A stretch of 64,000 nt of DNA, from the NCBI GenBank assembly GCA_038250675.1, contig JBBSCB010000013.1, forward strand, positions 1 to 64,000. Direction: 5' to 3'. Positions 17,345 to 28,398 of this stretch are shown here, piece by piece; position 1 is the first letter of the stretch; each line of letters starts with the position of its first letter. This stretch comes from JAICUF01 sp038250675 (GTDB taxonomy: Bacteria; Gemmatimonadota; Gemmatimonadetes; Gemmatimonadales; GWC2-71-9). A program made the position numbers and the translations under genes. The notes below the pieces were generated by a model. The model did not search any database. It had not been told where the DNA came from and saw only the letters and a program-made list of their open reading frames with translations.

Positions 17345-19090
17345 TCAGACCGCGCGCTCGCCCCAGAGCAGTGCCACGGCCGCGAACAACGCTCCAAACC
17401 AGACCGCTCGCGGAATCTGCCGCCGCGAGCGGCGCCGTTCCCCGGCCGGCTGCGACACGATACGCGCCTGCATCGAGGCCGTGCGTGCCGTTGCCTGCCA
17501 GGCGTGCCACTCGTCATCGCCGCGCACATCGAAGCGGGGCGCGGCGGTGCCGTCGATGATCCGGTACCACCCAGCCTGACGGGGCCAATAGGTTCCGGTC
17601 CACAGCCCCGGCTCGAAGGCATCCTCGCTCAGGAACACGGAGTCCCGCGCGCCCGCCGGATCCTGCACCACGATCACCGGCGTCATCTCCGTGCCGCTTC
17701 GCCGGAGCGTCATCGGCCGGTCGACGAGCAGCGGCCCCGCCATGCCGATCTCCCACCCGGGATCCGTCGGCCGCGCCACCGCATCGAGCAGCAGCGCCCA
17801 GTAGCCGCGGAATGTGGCGTCGTCACCGGTGAGCGCCCAGTGCGAGGGCGCGGTCACCAACGTGACCGCCACCGCGCCGGCACCGGCTCCTGCCCACGCG
17901 GCCAGCGGGTGTCCTGTCGAATCCCATGCCAGCGACCGTACGGCACCGTCGAGACCGAGCTGATAGGGTGCACGCGTCGCACGGGGACTCGTGACGCTTC
18001 CGTTCCACCTTACCTGGGTCTCAAGCCCGCCGCCCGGCGTGGTGTGGAGCTGGAACGCGGTGAGCAGACCATGGCCGGCGAGCCGGGCCGCCACGGCGCC
18101 GGCCGTAACCACCAGCCCGAGCCCTCGCTCACGGACGGCGCGCTCGAGGGCGTCCCGCTCCCCCGGACTGAGCGCCGCCAGCGCAGGCGCATCGGACAGG
18201 ATGACGTCGAACCGGCCCAGCAATGCCGGTGTGAGCACTGCGACGTCCGTTGACGCGACGTTCACGCTCACTGTCCGGTAGCGCCCGCGGCTCACCCGCG
18301 TGCGCACGACGACATCCGCCCCCTCCCGCGCCATCCAGTCCTTGAGGTACCGGCTCTCGAAGCTCGGCGCATCGTCCAGCACGAGGAGTCTGGGCGGTGT
18401 CGGTGCGACGACCTCGATGCCGGCGGTGTCCGCCATCCCCCCGTGATCAACGCGCAGCATGTAGGAGATCAGGCCGGCGGCGCGCGCCCGGGCACTCAGC
18501 GTGAAGGTCGAGTCGGCCGAGACCGACGCGGAATCGACCGGCCCGCCGGGCCCGTCCAGATGGATCGTCGTGCCCGGCGCTATGCCCGTGGTCGAGCCGC
18601 TGATCGGCACCACGCTGCCCACCTGTGCGCGGCGCGGCCATCTGAGGGTCGCGATTCCGGCGGGCGCCGGCGCCGCCACGAACCCGCTCGGCATCGGGAC
18701 GGCGGCGCCGGCTGCGGCGGGATCCAGTCCCCACCCCGTGACCGTGAGGCGACGGAGGCCCGGCTCCCGGCGGAGCAGCGCGGGCAGGTCCGCCACCCGC
18801 CGCGCGTTCGCGCCAAAGGCACGGGCGGCGCCGGCCTCGGGCAGCACGAACACGGCGGCCTCGAGCGAATCGGCCACCCGCCTGACGAGTGCCGGCGTCG
18901 CGCCCTCCGTGACGAGCACGCCGCCGCCGTCGCGGGCCGGCGGCGGCGACGGCGCCAGCAGCGCCGCGAGCGCGAGGACCGCCAGGACCGACGCCACGCC
19001 GCGCGCCGTCCGCCATCGGGGATCGGGCCGGCGCCACTCAAGCGCGCCAAGCACCAGGGCGGCGAGCGTCGCGATCAGGGTGAGGATCAT
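17345..19090 (-). CDS. Membrane protein with glutamine-amidotransferase-like domain, last gene of the MoxR operon
   Basis: A 581-residue protein with two N-terminal transmembrane segments (residues about 1-45), a periplasmic region, a class I amidotransferase-like Rossmann region near residues 230-330 (LLVLDDAPSFESRYLKDWM, then FDVILSDAPAL) and a C-terminal transmembrane helix (AVWFGALFAAVALLWG). This architecture is common at the end of MoxR/DUF58/BatA operons, where the domain probably lacks amidotransferase activity; I see no clear catalytic cysteine. It overlaps the preceding gene by four bases (ATGA). Function unknown; it is likely part of a membrane complex with the upstream products. 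Confidence 0.65.
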   Translation of the reverse strand: MILTLIATLAALVLGALEWRRPDPRWRTARGVASVLAVLALAALLAPSPPPARDGGGVLVTEGATPALVRRVADSLEAAVFVLPEAGAARAFGANARRVADLPALLRREPGLRRLTVTGWGLDPAAAGAAVPMPSGFVAAPAPAGIATLRWPRRAQVGSVVPISGSTTGIAPGTTIHLDGPGGPVDSASVSADSTFTLSARARAAGLISYMLRVDHGGMADTAGIEVVAPTPPRLLVLDDAPSFESRYLKDWMAREGADVVVRTRVSRGRYRTVSVNVASTDVAVLTPALLGRFDVILSDAPALAALSPGERDALERAVRERGLGLVVTAGAVAARLAGHGLLTAFQLHTTPGGGLETQVRWNGSVTSPRATRAPYQLGLDGAVRSLAWDSTGHPLAAWAGAGAGAVAVTLVTAPSHWALTGDDATFRGYWALLLDAVARPTDPGWEIGMAGPLLVDRPMTLRRSGTEMTPVIVVQDPAGARDSVFLSEDAFEPGLWTGTYWPRQAGWYRIIDGTAAPRFDVRGDDEWHAWQATARTASMQARIVSQPAGERRRSRRQIPRAVWFGALFAAVALLWGERAV

Positions 19091-21153
19091 CGCGCGGAAT
19101 CCAGGCGCTCGAAGTAGCGGCGAGCCATCGGGCCGGTGGCGGCGCGCGTGCGGGTCGGCGTCCGCATCGTGGAATCAGGAAGGGCCTGCCACAACCCCCG
19201 GATCACGCTGGCGCGGCAGCCGTCGCAGCGCCCACCGCTCCGCGCCCGATCGAGCAATGCGCGCACGTCGCGCAGCGTCTCCAGCGTCGTCGCGTTCGTC
19301 GCGGCCAGCGGCGCCAGTTCGGATTCGGCGCCGGCCAGCTGGGCCAGCGCGGCGACACCCAGCGGCGTGTCGTCGCTAGCGGCCGTGAGCGCGGCCAGCG
19401 CGGCACGAATTGCCGGACGTAACGGCGCGGCCCACATCGAGTCCCGCGCTGCCCGGCTCGTTACCCCGTCGAGCTTGCCGGTGAGCCGGGTCCGTCCGGG
19501 GTCGAGCGGTGGCGGCGAAAACCCCACCTTCTGCACGTAGACCCGAGCGCTCTGCTGCGCCTCCTTGAGCCGGTCGAGCGCGCGATGTTCGTACGGCAGC
19601 GCCTCCAACGGCCGATAGGTGCGGAGCCGGATCTCCGCTTCCCACATCTCGCTGAGTGCCACCCGCAGCTTGCTCTTGACCGACGCCGCCAGCAGCGTGG
19701 CATTCTCCGGCGTGTCATGCTGGTGAATCTCCGGGGAGCCCTCCTCGCTCTCCGTCTCGTCACCGGCCAGCGTGCCATAGCGGGTTCGCAGCAGACTCTG
19801 GTCGATCCCGATGTCGTTCGAGCGGCGTCGGAAGGTGGTGTCCGTGAGCCGGGCCCGCTCCGCCAGCAGCTTCTCCGTGTCGATGATGACCTGGCGCTGG
19901 CTGCGGAAATACTCCGGTGTCAGCCGCAGCGTGACGCCGGCGATCGTGGCCATCGGCGCGCGCGTCGAATCGAGCAGCGTGATGAAGACCGTCTCCGATC
20001 GCGACACGTTTGGCGTCGGCGCACGGCGATCCACTGCCTCGGCGTGAAAATACAGCTCGTCGCCCGGCTTGAGGCCCAGCGCGGCGAGATCGAGCTGTGC
20101 GCGGTAGAGGACGCCGTGCGGGCCGGGCCGGGCCCCTGCGGCAGCGAGCGCGATCGTCTGCTCCCTGAACTTCACCGCCTCGCCTTCGCCCGAGGTGACC
20201 GTTGCGACCAGATGTGCGCCGGCCACGCCGTAGTCGTCGCCGGCGGCAACGTCCACGACCACGCGCGGTGGCTCGCCGGCGGCGATGTACTGATGCACCG
20301 GCGGGCGGAGCACGGCGATGAGGGGGGGCTCATCCGGCCTCACCGTCAGCCGGTGATAATCGCTCACCTTCAGGTCCGTTCCGCGCCGCGCCGCAAGTTG
20401 ATAGAGCACGGACGATCCGGCGTGGAGCACGGCCCGGAAGCGGTCGCCCTCGGACGGGAGCGCCAGCGTGTCGCCGGCACTCGTGGTCAGCACCAGTTGA
20501 TCGGCGTCGGCACGGATGAGCCAGGTGACCGTCGCGCCTTCCGGCGCCTCGACGTCCCAGTCCTGCTGCCGGCGCGTGGCGAGGCCGGTGTACGCCGGCG
20601 GCGCGATGCTGATCTCGGCGCCGTCGATGGATGGATGGGCCGTGTGATTCACGCGGGCGACCGTCGCGGCCCGGCCCGGCGGCGTTGCGGCGCTCCGCGG
20701 CGCAAGCAGCAGCCCCAGGCCCAGCGCCGCGGCAGCCAACCCGCTCATGCTCATCCATCGGGCGCGTCGGTCCGGCAGCGGGGGCAGTGACCCGATCCCG
20801 CCGATGGCTGACTCCACGCGCCGCCGCTCCAGCCGGCCTACGAACGTCAGCGTCTCCGGCGGCGACAGGAGCAGCTCTGCGCTGTCCTCGAGTGCCGGCA
20901 CGGTACGATCGAGGTGCCGCGCGACGAGGTTCGCGGTGACACGCCGCCGGCGCTCCCGCCACAGATGCCACGCGGCCACGCCCAGCACGACGATCCCGCC
21001 CGCGATCAGCGCTGCGCCGCTTTGGACGCCTGCCCGCGTCGCGATGCTGGCGGCCAGCGCACCGCTGCCCAGGGCGAGTGCGCCGGCCGCGAAGCCGCGG
21101 CGGACGCGATAGCGCGATGCCGCCCGGGTCAGGCGCGCCGCTCCGGCCATCAT
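19087..21153 (-). CDS. DUF4175-like membrane protein of the MoxR operon
   Basis: A 688-residue protein. It starts with two hydrophobic segments (residues about 22-65), a short cytoplasmic part with ARHLDRTVPALEDSAELLL, and a third helix near residue 135-155. A long periplasmic part with beta-rich domains and a helical region follows (RSQRQVIIDTEKLLAERARL). This resembles DUF4175-type proteins found with BatA and MoxR genes. It overlaps both neighbours by four bases (ATGA), indicating translational coupling. No enzymatic motif is visible. Role inferred only from context. Confidence 0.6.
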   Translation of the reverse strand: MMAGAARLTRAASRYRVRRGFAAGALALGSGALAASIATRAGVQSGAALIAGGIVVLGVAAWHLWRERRRRVTANLVARHLDRTVPALEDSAELLLSPPETLTFVGRLERRRVESAIGGIGSLPPLPDRRARWMSMSGLAAAALGLGLLLAPRSAATPPGRAATVARVNHTAHPSIDGAEISIAPPAYTGLATRRQQDWDVEAPEGATVTWLIRADADQLVLTTSAGDTLALPSEGDRFRAVLHAGSSVLYQLAARRGTDLKVSDYHRLTVRPDEPPLIAVLRPPVHQYIAAGEPPRVVVDVAAGDDYGVAGAHLVATVTSGEGEAVKFREQTIALAAAGARPGPHGVLYRAQLDLAALGLKPGDELYFHAEAVDRRAPTPNVSRSETVFITLLDSTRAPMATIAGVTLRLTPEYFRSQRQVIIDTEKLLAERARLTDTTFRRRSNDIGIDQSLLRTRYGTLAGDETESEEGSPEIHQHDTPENATLLAASVKSKLRVALSEMWEAEIRLRTYRPLEALPYEHRALDRLKEAQQSARVYVQKVGFSPPPLDPGRTRLTGKLDGVTSRAARDSMWAAPLRPAIRAALAALTAASDDTPLGVAALAQLAGAESELAPLAATNATTLETLRDVRALLDRARSGGRCDGCRASVIRGLWQALPDSTMRTPTRTRAATGPMARRYFERLDSAR

Positions 21154-22595
21154 CGGCGGAGCCGGTGCGCCACGGCGCGCTCGACAATGAAAAGCACGGC
21201 GGCGAGGGCCAGCAGCATGCGCCCGAGCTCCCGCGTCGTGCCGGTCGCCGCCTGCGGCGCGACGTGCGTTGGCGCGAGTTGCCCCGCTGCCACATCCAGG
21301 TGATCATCGCCGGCCCCGGCCGCCAGGCCGATGAGCGCCGCCGCCCACAGCCGGGCCAGCATCCGGGGAAACGCCGGCTCGAGCGCCACGCCCGACCTCA
21401 CGAGACCTGAGCGGCCGCGGTAGATGTACGCCGTCCCGTCACCCGCACGGCGCTGGCGGAGCAGCGGCCGCGCAAAGCGGTCGGTGATGACGGTGTCGCT
21501 CGAGATCGTCGGCAGCTCCGCCGGCGCGGTCGCTGGCTGGGCTGAATCGTTTCCGTCGGCGGGCTCCGCAGCGAAGAGCGTGGCGCCGGGAGGCAGCCGG
21601 GGGAGCGTGGCGGCTGTGTGCCCCAGCCACACCGTCAGGCCCGGTCCCGGCGGTGGCGTCACGTTCGATGTGACCGGCGCGAGCGCGATCGGAATGCCCA
21701 GTGCCTCAGCCACGGTCCGGATGGCCGCGCTCATATAGCGTGCATCGCTCGCCCGGCCCGGGGTGGCGGCGATGCGGACCGGCACGCGCCCGAGCGCCAC
21801 CGCGTTCGCGGCGCCCGCGGCGCCGGTCGCCGGCGTCACGTGCCAGACGGAGCCGGCGCGCCACGCGTGAACTGGCGAGTCCGGCACCGGCGCGCCGGGC
21901 ACCGTCGGGCCCGGCGCGGTGCCGAACTGCACGAGCTGCCGGGAGACGCCGCCGTGCGCGGCGTCGGCAAGGACGGCGGTACCGGAATCGCCGCTCGTCC
22001 ATGCCGCCTCGATCCAGGAGCCGGGCTCCGTCCGGCCAACCGTTGTCACGACGACATCGCTCGCGGTGCGCGGACGCACGCCGCGCAGCAGCGAACGGCG
22101 CGACGGCACGACGATCGTGATGCGGGAGCCGGGTGGGAGCGATGCGTCGGCCTCCGCCACGAGGGACCAGAGATCCGGAGCTTGGCCTGACGCGGGTGCG
22201 CTGGCGTCCGCCAGCGGCGGAAAGCCGGGCTCGAGGCTGCGGATCTGCGTACCGCCGGATCTCAGGGAGTCCAGCAGGGCATCGTGGTTCAGGGCGAGCG
22301 TGTCAGCCAGCAGCGCCGGGGCGACAAGCACCCAGCGAACGGGGCGGGGAGGGTTGGCGCGAATGACGGGGATGGCCAGGCCCAGCACGGTGGCGGTGAG
22401 GACCGCCAGCCGGAGTGCCAGGAGCCACGGGTCGCGGATGGCGGGGCGACGGGTTCGCGGCGGCGCCGAACCCTCGAGATGCCGGACGCTGCCGACCAGG
22501 ACGCGGCGGCCGATCCGGCGCCGTCGCAGGTGCAGGAGAACGGGAAGCGCCAGCGAGGCGAGGCCCAGCAGCCAGATCGGCGCGATCCATCCCAC
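21150..22595 (-). CDS. BatA N-terminal domain membrane protein
   Basis: A 481-residue protein. The first 90 residues form the BatA/aerotolerance N-terminal module: IAPIWLLGLASLALPVLLHL, then basic residues and a second helix LRLAVLTATVLGLAIPVI. The middle carries a degenerate von Willebrand-like region without a clear DxSxS metal site (LVAPALLADTL takes its place). A C-terminal hydrophobic segment near residue 440-480 follows. It lies three bases downstream of the DUF58 gene. In known operons such proteins form membrane complexes serviced by MoxR ATPases. Confidence 0.7.
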   Translation of the reverse strand: MGWIAPIWLLGLASLALPVLLHLRRRRIGRRVLVGSVRHLEGSAPPRTRRPAIRDPWLLALRLAVLTATVLGLAIPVIRANPPRPVRWVLVAPALLADTLALNHDALLDSLRSGGTQIRSLEPGFPPLADASAPASGQAPDLWSLVAEADASLPPGSRITIVVPSRRSLLRGVRPRTASDVVVTTVGRTEPGSWIEAAWTSGDSGTAVLADAAHGGVSRQLVQFGTAPGPTVPGAPVPDSPVHAWRAGSVWHVTPATGAAGAANAVALGRVPVRIAATPGRASDARYMSAAIRTVAEALGIPIALAPVTSNVTPPPGPGLTVWLGHTAATLPRLPPGATLFAAEPADGNDSAQPATAPAELPTISSDTVITDRFARPLLRQRRAGDGTAYIYRGRSGLVRSGVALEPAFPRMLARLWAAALIGLAAGAGDDHLDVAAGQLAPTHVAPQAATGTTRELGRMLLALAAVLFIVERAVAHRLRR

Positions 22596-22598
22596 CGG

Positions 22599-23501
22599 TC
22601 AGACCGCGCCGGCCGCGCGGCGCCGGCTGGCGAGGAACGTACGGAGTGCGCCGTCGAGCGGCTCATCCAGCGCAAACCGGCAGTAGTCGATGCGGTGTCC
22701 GGCGAGGGTGTGACGGAGCGCGCGGTGTTCTCCGTCCACCGCGGCGACGTACGCCGCCCGCTCGGTGGCGGGGTTGATCTCCACGACGCGGCCCGTCTCC
22801 AGCTCCTCCAGCGCCACCGGCCCGTCGTAGCCCAGCTCCAGCTCCTGACGTCCCAGCAGGTGCATCAGGATGGCGTCGTGACCCATGGCGGCCAGCTTGC
22901 CGAGGGCCGAGCGGATCTCATCGGACCGCTCGTGCAGATCGGTGATGAGCACGGTGATGCCCCGTCCGCCACCGATGCTGAGCGCCCGCTCGACCCGGTC
23001 CCACGGCGGCCAGACGCCGGCCGGCTTGAGCCGCTCGATCGCGTGCATGACCCGATCGAGGTGGGCCTGGCCCCGGCCAGGGCGCACCGCCAGGAGGTCG
23101 CCGTCGCTCAGGCCAAAGAGCCCGACCGCGTCGCCCTGTCGATGCGCCAGCAGCGCCAGCGCGGCAGCCAGAAACCGCGCGTATTGCATCTTGGATATCC
23201 CTTCCTCGTGCGCCATGGACGCGCTGGCGTCCACGGCGATCCGGAGGGTCAGGCTGGTTTCGGTCTCCGCTTCCCGAACGAAGTAGCGATCGGAGCGTCC
23301 GTAGAGCTTCCAATCCACCCGCCGCAGGTCATCGCCTGCCTGATAGCTGCGGTACTGGCTGAACTCCAGTCCGGCGCCCGGCATCCGGCTGGGATGCACG
23401 CCATACATGACGCCGTCGACGACCGTTCGCGCCACCAGCGTGAGGTCCCTGATGGCGGCGAGCGTCGCGGGACGGATGAATCGGTAATGAGTGACCGGCA
23501 T
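22599..23501 (-). CDS. DUF58 domain protein (von Willebrand-like partner of MoxR)
   Basis: A 300-residue protein with the DUF58 signature GLEFSQYRSYQAGDDLRRVDW and a von Willebrand A-like domain with an intact metal motif (AVDASASM). The ATG at 23501 (MPVTHYRF) is chosen; the frame extends to a TTG at 23540 but that part is not conserved-looking. DUF58 proteins are almost always adjacent to MoxR ATPases and are thought to be their adaptor or substrate partners. Here a 225-base AT-rich gap separates it from moxR, unlike the usual tight spacing. Confidence 0.88.
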   Translation of the reverse strand: MPVTHYRFIRPATLAAIRDLTLVARTVVDGVMYGVHPSRMPGAGLEFSQYRSYQAGDDLRRVDWKLYGRSDRYFVREAETETSLTLRIAVDASASMAHEEGISKMQYARFLAAALALLAHRQGDAVGLFGLSDGDLLAVRPGRGQAHLDRVMHAIERLKPAGVWPPWDRVERALSIGGGRGITVLITDLHERSDEIRSALGKLAAMGHDAILMHLLGRQELELGYDGPVALEELETGRVVEINPATERAAYVAAVDGEHRALRHTLAGHRIDYCRFALDEPLDGALRTFLASRRRAAGAV

Positions 23502-23726
23502 CACATTCGGCAAATAGGGAACTGCTGCGATGAGTCGCAATTCATTGTATCGGTGGATCCGCTCCGTGTCGGGCCCTGGTTCAACTCACTTCTGAATCAA
23601 CCAAGCATACTAGTTACAATGGCTTAATACATCAGTGCACCGCTAGTGTAATCACTCTTCATCTATTTTTCCTGCGTGCATACGCCGTGCGACCCTACGG
23701 TAACAACGGCACCGAAAAGTTGACGG
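23502..23726 (-). other. AT-rich spacer between moxR and the DUF58 gene, possible internal promoter
   Basis: The spacer is much richer in A+T than its surroundings and contains no reading frame. On the minus strand TTGTTA and TATGCA are separated by about 18 bases, and several other TATTAA/TATGCT-like hexamers follow. It may carry a second promoter that lets the DUF58 to 17345 part be expressed apart from moxR. No repeat or terminator is evident. Confidence 0.35.
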
Positions 23727-24737
23727 TCAGCGCAGCGGGCTTGCGGGCCCCGGCAATTCAGCCAGCAGCCGCTCGGTCACTTGGTCCACGGAGATCGCCT
23801 CGGCTTCCGCCCGGAAATTGAGCAGGACCCGGTGCCGCAGCACCGCCGGGGCGATGGCCCGAACGTCCGCCAGCGTCGCGGCAAACCGCCCCGCCAGCAC
23901 CGCCCGCGCCTTGGCGCCCAGGACCAGCGCCTGGCCCGCCCTGGGGCCGGCTCCCCAGCGGACCCATTCGCGCACATGCGCCGAAACGGAATCAGCCGGG
24001 CGGGTCGCGCGGACGAGGCGCGTCACATACGCCAGCAGATCGTCGGCAATGCGAACATCCCGCACCAGCGCCTGCGCCGCAATGAGGTCGGCGGCCGTGA
24101 CCACCGCTTCCGGCACGGCCTGCGGCCGTCCCGTGGTACGGGCCAGGATCTCCCGTTCCTCGGCTTCCGCTGGATAGCCCATGCGGATATAGAGCAGGAA
24201 GCGGTCGAGTTGCGCCTCGGGCAGCGGATAGGTACCGGCCTGTTCGATGGGATTCTGCGTGGCCAGTACGAAGAAGGGGCGCTCGAGCGGGTAGGTCGTG
24301 CCCCCGTAGGTCACTTCGTACTCCTGCATCGCCTCCAGCAGCGCGGCCTGGGTCTTGGGCGGGGTTCGATTGATCTCGTCGGCCAGCACGATGTTGGCAA
24401 ACAGCGGCCCCCGGTGAAACTTGAAGAATCGACGGCCGGTGGCGTGGTCCTCCTCCAGGATCTCGGTGCCGAGGATGTCGGTCGGCATCAGGTCCGGGGT
24501 GAACTGGATGCGCCGGAACGAGAGATCCACCGCCTCCGCCAGCGTGCGAATCAGCAGCGTCTTGGCCAGGCCGGGCACGCCCTCGAGCAGCGCATGCCCG
24601 CCGGCGAGGAAAGCCACCAGCAGCTCATCCACCGGGGCCTGCTGGCCGACGATCACCTTGCCGATCTCATGCCGGAGACGGGCCAGCTTGTCCAGCATGA
24701 CCGCGACCTCGGCTTCAGTCTCTGGCGCGACACTCAT
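23727..24737 (-). CDS. moxR: MoxR family AAA+ ATPase
   Basis: A 336-residue AAA_3 ATPase with Walker A GVPGLAKT, Walker B VLADEINR followed by PPKTQAALLEAM, sensor 1 LATQNPIEQAGTYPLPEAQLDRF and a C-terminal lid domain. MoxR proteins act as chaperones that assemble or activate von Willebrand-domain membrane proteins; the DUF58, BatA-like and DUF4175-like genes downstream fit this. It starts ten bases after the DUF4159 gene. Confidence 0.95.
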   Translation of the reverse strand: MSVAPETEAEVAVMLDKLARLRHEIGKVIVGQQAPVDELLVAFLAGGHALLEGVPGLAKTLLIRTLAEAVDLSFRRIQFTPDLMPTDILGTEILEEDHATGRRFFKFHRGPLFANIVLADEINRTPPKTQAALLEAMQEYEVTYGGTTYPLERPFFVLATQNPIEQAGTYPLPEAQLDRFLLYIRMGYPAEAEEREILARTTGRPQAVPEAVVTAADLIAAQALVRDVRIADDLLAYVTRLVRATRPADSVSAHVREWVRWGAGPRAGQALVLGAKARAVLAGRFAATLADVRAIAPAVLRHRVLLNFRAEAEAISVDQVTERLLAELPGPASPLR

Positions 24738-24747
24738 CGGGCGGCCG

Positions 24748-25419
24748 TCATCCGGTCATTGCCTGAATCACGACGTTCACCCCGAACTTGGTGTTGTCTT
24801 CGGCCAGGAAACGCTTGTTGCGGAAGTCGTAGTCCCACTCGCAGCCGTAGTCCTTGTTGCTGTAGAGGATCGCCAGGCGGCCGTCGAGGACGACGGCCTT
24901 GAGATAGTCGTGCACCAGATCGTCGCCCCAGCCGTTCAGCTCGAGCGCCGTGGTGGGCGGGCCGTCCGGAAAGCGGAAGAAGGAGGAATAGAGGTCGTGC
25001 GACGCCGGAATCTTGCGGAGCGCGTCCGCGCCGAAGATCGCACCGATCTGCGCCTCGAATGACCGCGCGAACAGCCCGTCCACGTCGTGATTGCAGTCGT
25101 CCGCAAACACAAACCCGCCGCCCCGGACGAACCGCTCGAAGATATCCCGCTCACGCGCATCGAACTGCACCAGCCGGTGGCCGGCCAGGTAGGCAAAGGG
25201 CGTGTCGAGCACCCCGGTGCTGTCGAGCGGCACCACATGCTCCCGCGGGTCCAGCTCGACCGTCGTGTACTCCAGCAGCGAGTGCAGCAGGTTGGCCGGC
25301 ATCCGCTGGTCCACGTCCCAGTCTCCCGAACCGTACCGCAGCCGCACGAAGCGGAAGTCCGCCCGCCGTCGCGCCAGGGCCAGCGCGCGCCGCTCGGCGC
25401 CCGCCGCCAGCTCGATCAT
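24748..25419 (-). CDS. DUF4159 domain protein
   Basis: A 223-residue protein made of a DUF4159 domain: RFVRLRYGSGDWDVDQRMPANLLHSL (split here by family motifs), then LDTPFAYLAGH and FVRGGGFVFADDCN, ending with NTKFGVNVVIQAMTG. DUF4159 has a glutamine-amidotransferase-like Rossmann fold and is found fused to or beside MoxR/BatA proteins. Unlike many relatives it has no signal peptide. It sits between the TldD/PmbA genes and moxR with spacings of 10 bases on both sides, so it is probably in one transcript. Function unknown. Confidence 0.8.
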   Translation of the reverse strand: MIELAAGAERRALALARRRADFRFVRLRYGSGDWDVDQRMPANLLHSLLEYTTVELDPREHVVPLDSTGVLDTPFAYLAGHRLVQFDARERDIFERFVRGGGFVFADDCNHDVDGLFARSFEAQIGAIFGADALRKIPASHDLYSSFFRFPDGPPTTALELNGWGDDLVHDYLKAVVLDGRLAILYSNKDYGCEWDYDFRNKRFLAEDNTKFGVNVVIQAMTG

Positions 25420-25429
25420 TCTGCGCCGA

Positions 25430-26745
25430 TCACACCGCGTCCGACAGGCTGGAGAACGTGAAGTCCCGCACCCGCATTGGCGGAATCAGGTTGCCCCTGA
25501 CCCGCATCGGCTTGCCCAGCGCGTCCACGTTGTTCAGCATGATGACCGGCGATTCGTTGAACCGGAAATTCTTCACCGCATACTTGATCTGACCGTTCTC
25601 GACGTAGAACGTGCCGTCACGCGTGAGACCGGTGAGCAGGAGGGTTTGCGGGTCCACGAAGCGGATGTACCACGTGCGGGTAACCAGCACGCCCCGGTCG
25701 GTATCACGAATCAGATCTTCCAGCGCGGCGTCGCCGCCGGCCATGATGAGGTTGGCCGGCGGCGGGGTCGCCGCGCGCTGCTGCTTCTCCGCCCAGTAGC
25801 GGGAATAGAACAGGTTCTTGACGACGCCTCGCTCGATCCACGGCGTCCGGGCGTATGCCCGGCCGTCGCCCAGCCACGGTGCGCTCGGCACCTCGGCGTT
25901 GGTCGGGTCCGAGGTGATCGTCACCCGCTCGTCCACCAGCTTGTGGCCCAGGCGGGTTCCGCCTCCCGGCGCCGCCATGAAGCTCCGGCCCTCGTCCGCC
26001 GATCGCGCGTCCATGCTGAACATCATGTCCTGGATCAGCTCGACCGACGCCTCGGGCTCGAGGATCACGGTGTACTTCCCCGGCTCGATGGCGCGGGGGT
26101 TCCGGCTGGCCACCGCCTTCTCCAGTGCGATGCCGGATGCCCGGCCGACGTCGAGCTGACCGACGTCGTTGTAGTCGCGCGCCACGTACCCCGAACCGGT
26201 GCCGTCGTTGCTCCGCACCGTCGTCGAGTAGTTGACGCCGGTGGCCCGGTTGTAGGCGAACAGTCCCCGCGAGTTCATCATGGCGGACCAGCTCGATCCG
26301 TCCTGGAGGAATCCGGCGGCGGTGCACTCGCGCGCCTTGGGCGCACCGATGCTGGTGGCGGCCGCCGCGGCGCGGTAGTCGGGGGTGATGACCGCCGTCT
26401 CGTCGTACCACGTCCGGGTGTCGAGGTAGGTCTGCGGGCCCATCGGTGGCATGAATTCGGGGTCGTCCGGGGCTAGCCGCGCCAGCTCCTCGGAGTGCCG
26501 GACCACGCGCTCCAGCGTCGCATCGTCAAACTGATTCACCGTCGCCTGGCCGGCCCGCTTGCCGAAGCTGGACTTCACCACCAGGGAGCGGTTCTGGGAG
26601 GACCCCGCCGTCGTGACCGTGTTGCGCGCAAAGCGCAGATTGCCGCCCGCGCTGCCGCTGAGACTGGCCTCGCATGCGTCGGCGTTCGAAAGTTTGACGA
26701 CCTTCTCGAGGATGGCGCGCGCGTCCTGCTCGCTGAGCGGTGGCA

Positions 26746-26746
<1 letters not shown>
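25430..26746 (-). CDS. PmbA/TldE-like subunit, copy 1
   Basis: A 438-residue TldD/PmbA superfamily protein of the PmbA (TldE) type: it lacks the HExxxH zinc motif but keeps the RFARNTVTT segment near the N-terminus, the DPTNAEVPSAPWLGDG region and the C-terminal TRTWYIRFVDPQTLLLTGLTRDG. In E. coli TldD and TldE form a heterodimeric metalloprotease that trims unfolded peptides and matures microcin B17 and CcdA. The gene overlaps copy 1 of tldD by one base, so the two subunits are co-translated. It is a paralogue of the gene at 28399, alignable over the full length. Confidence 0.9.
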
Positions 26747-28377
<1,631 letters not shown>

Positions 28378-28398
28378 GGAGTCCCCGGCGTGTATGCG

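Noticed and set aside
21150..22595. Active von Willebrand factor A domain in the BatA-like protein
   Set aside because: No DxSxS metal site is visible; only the N-terminal BatA module can be supported.
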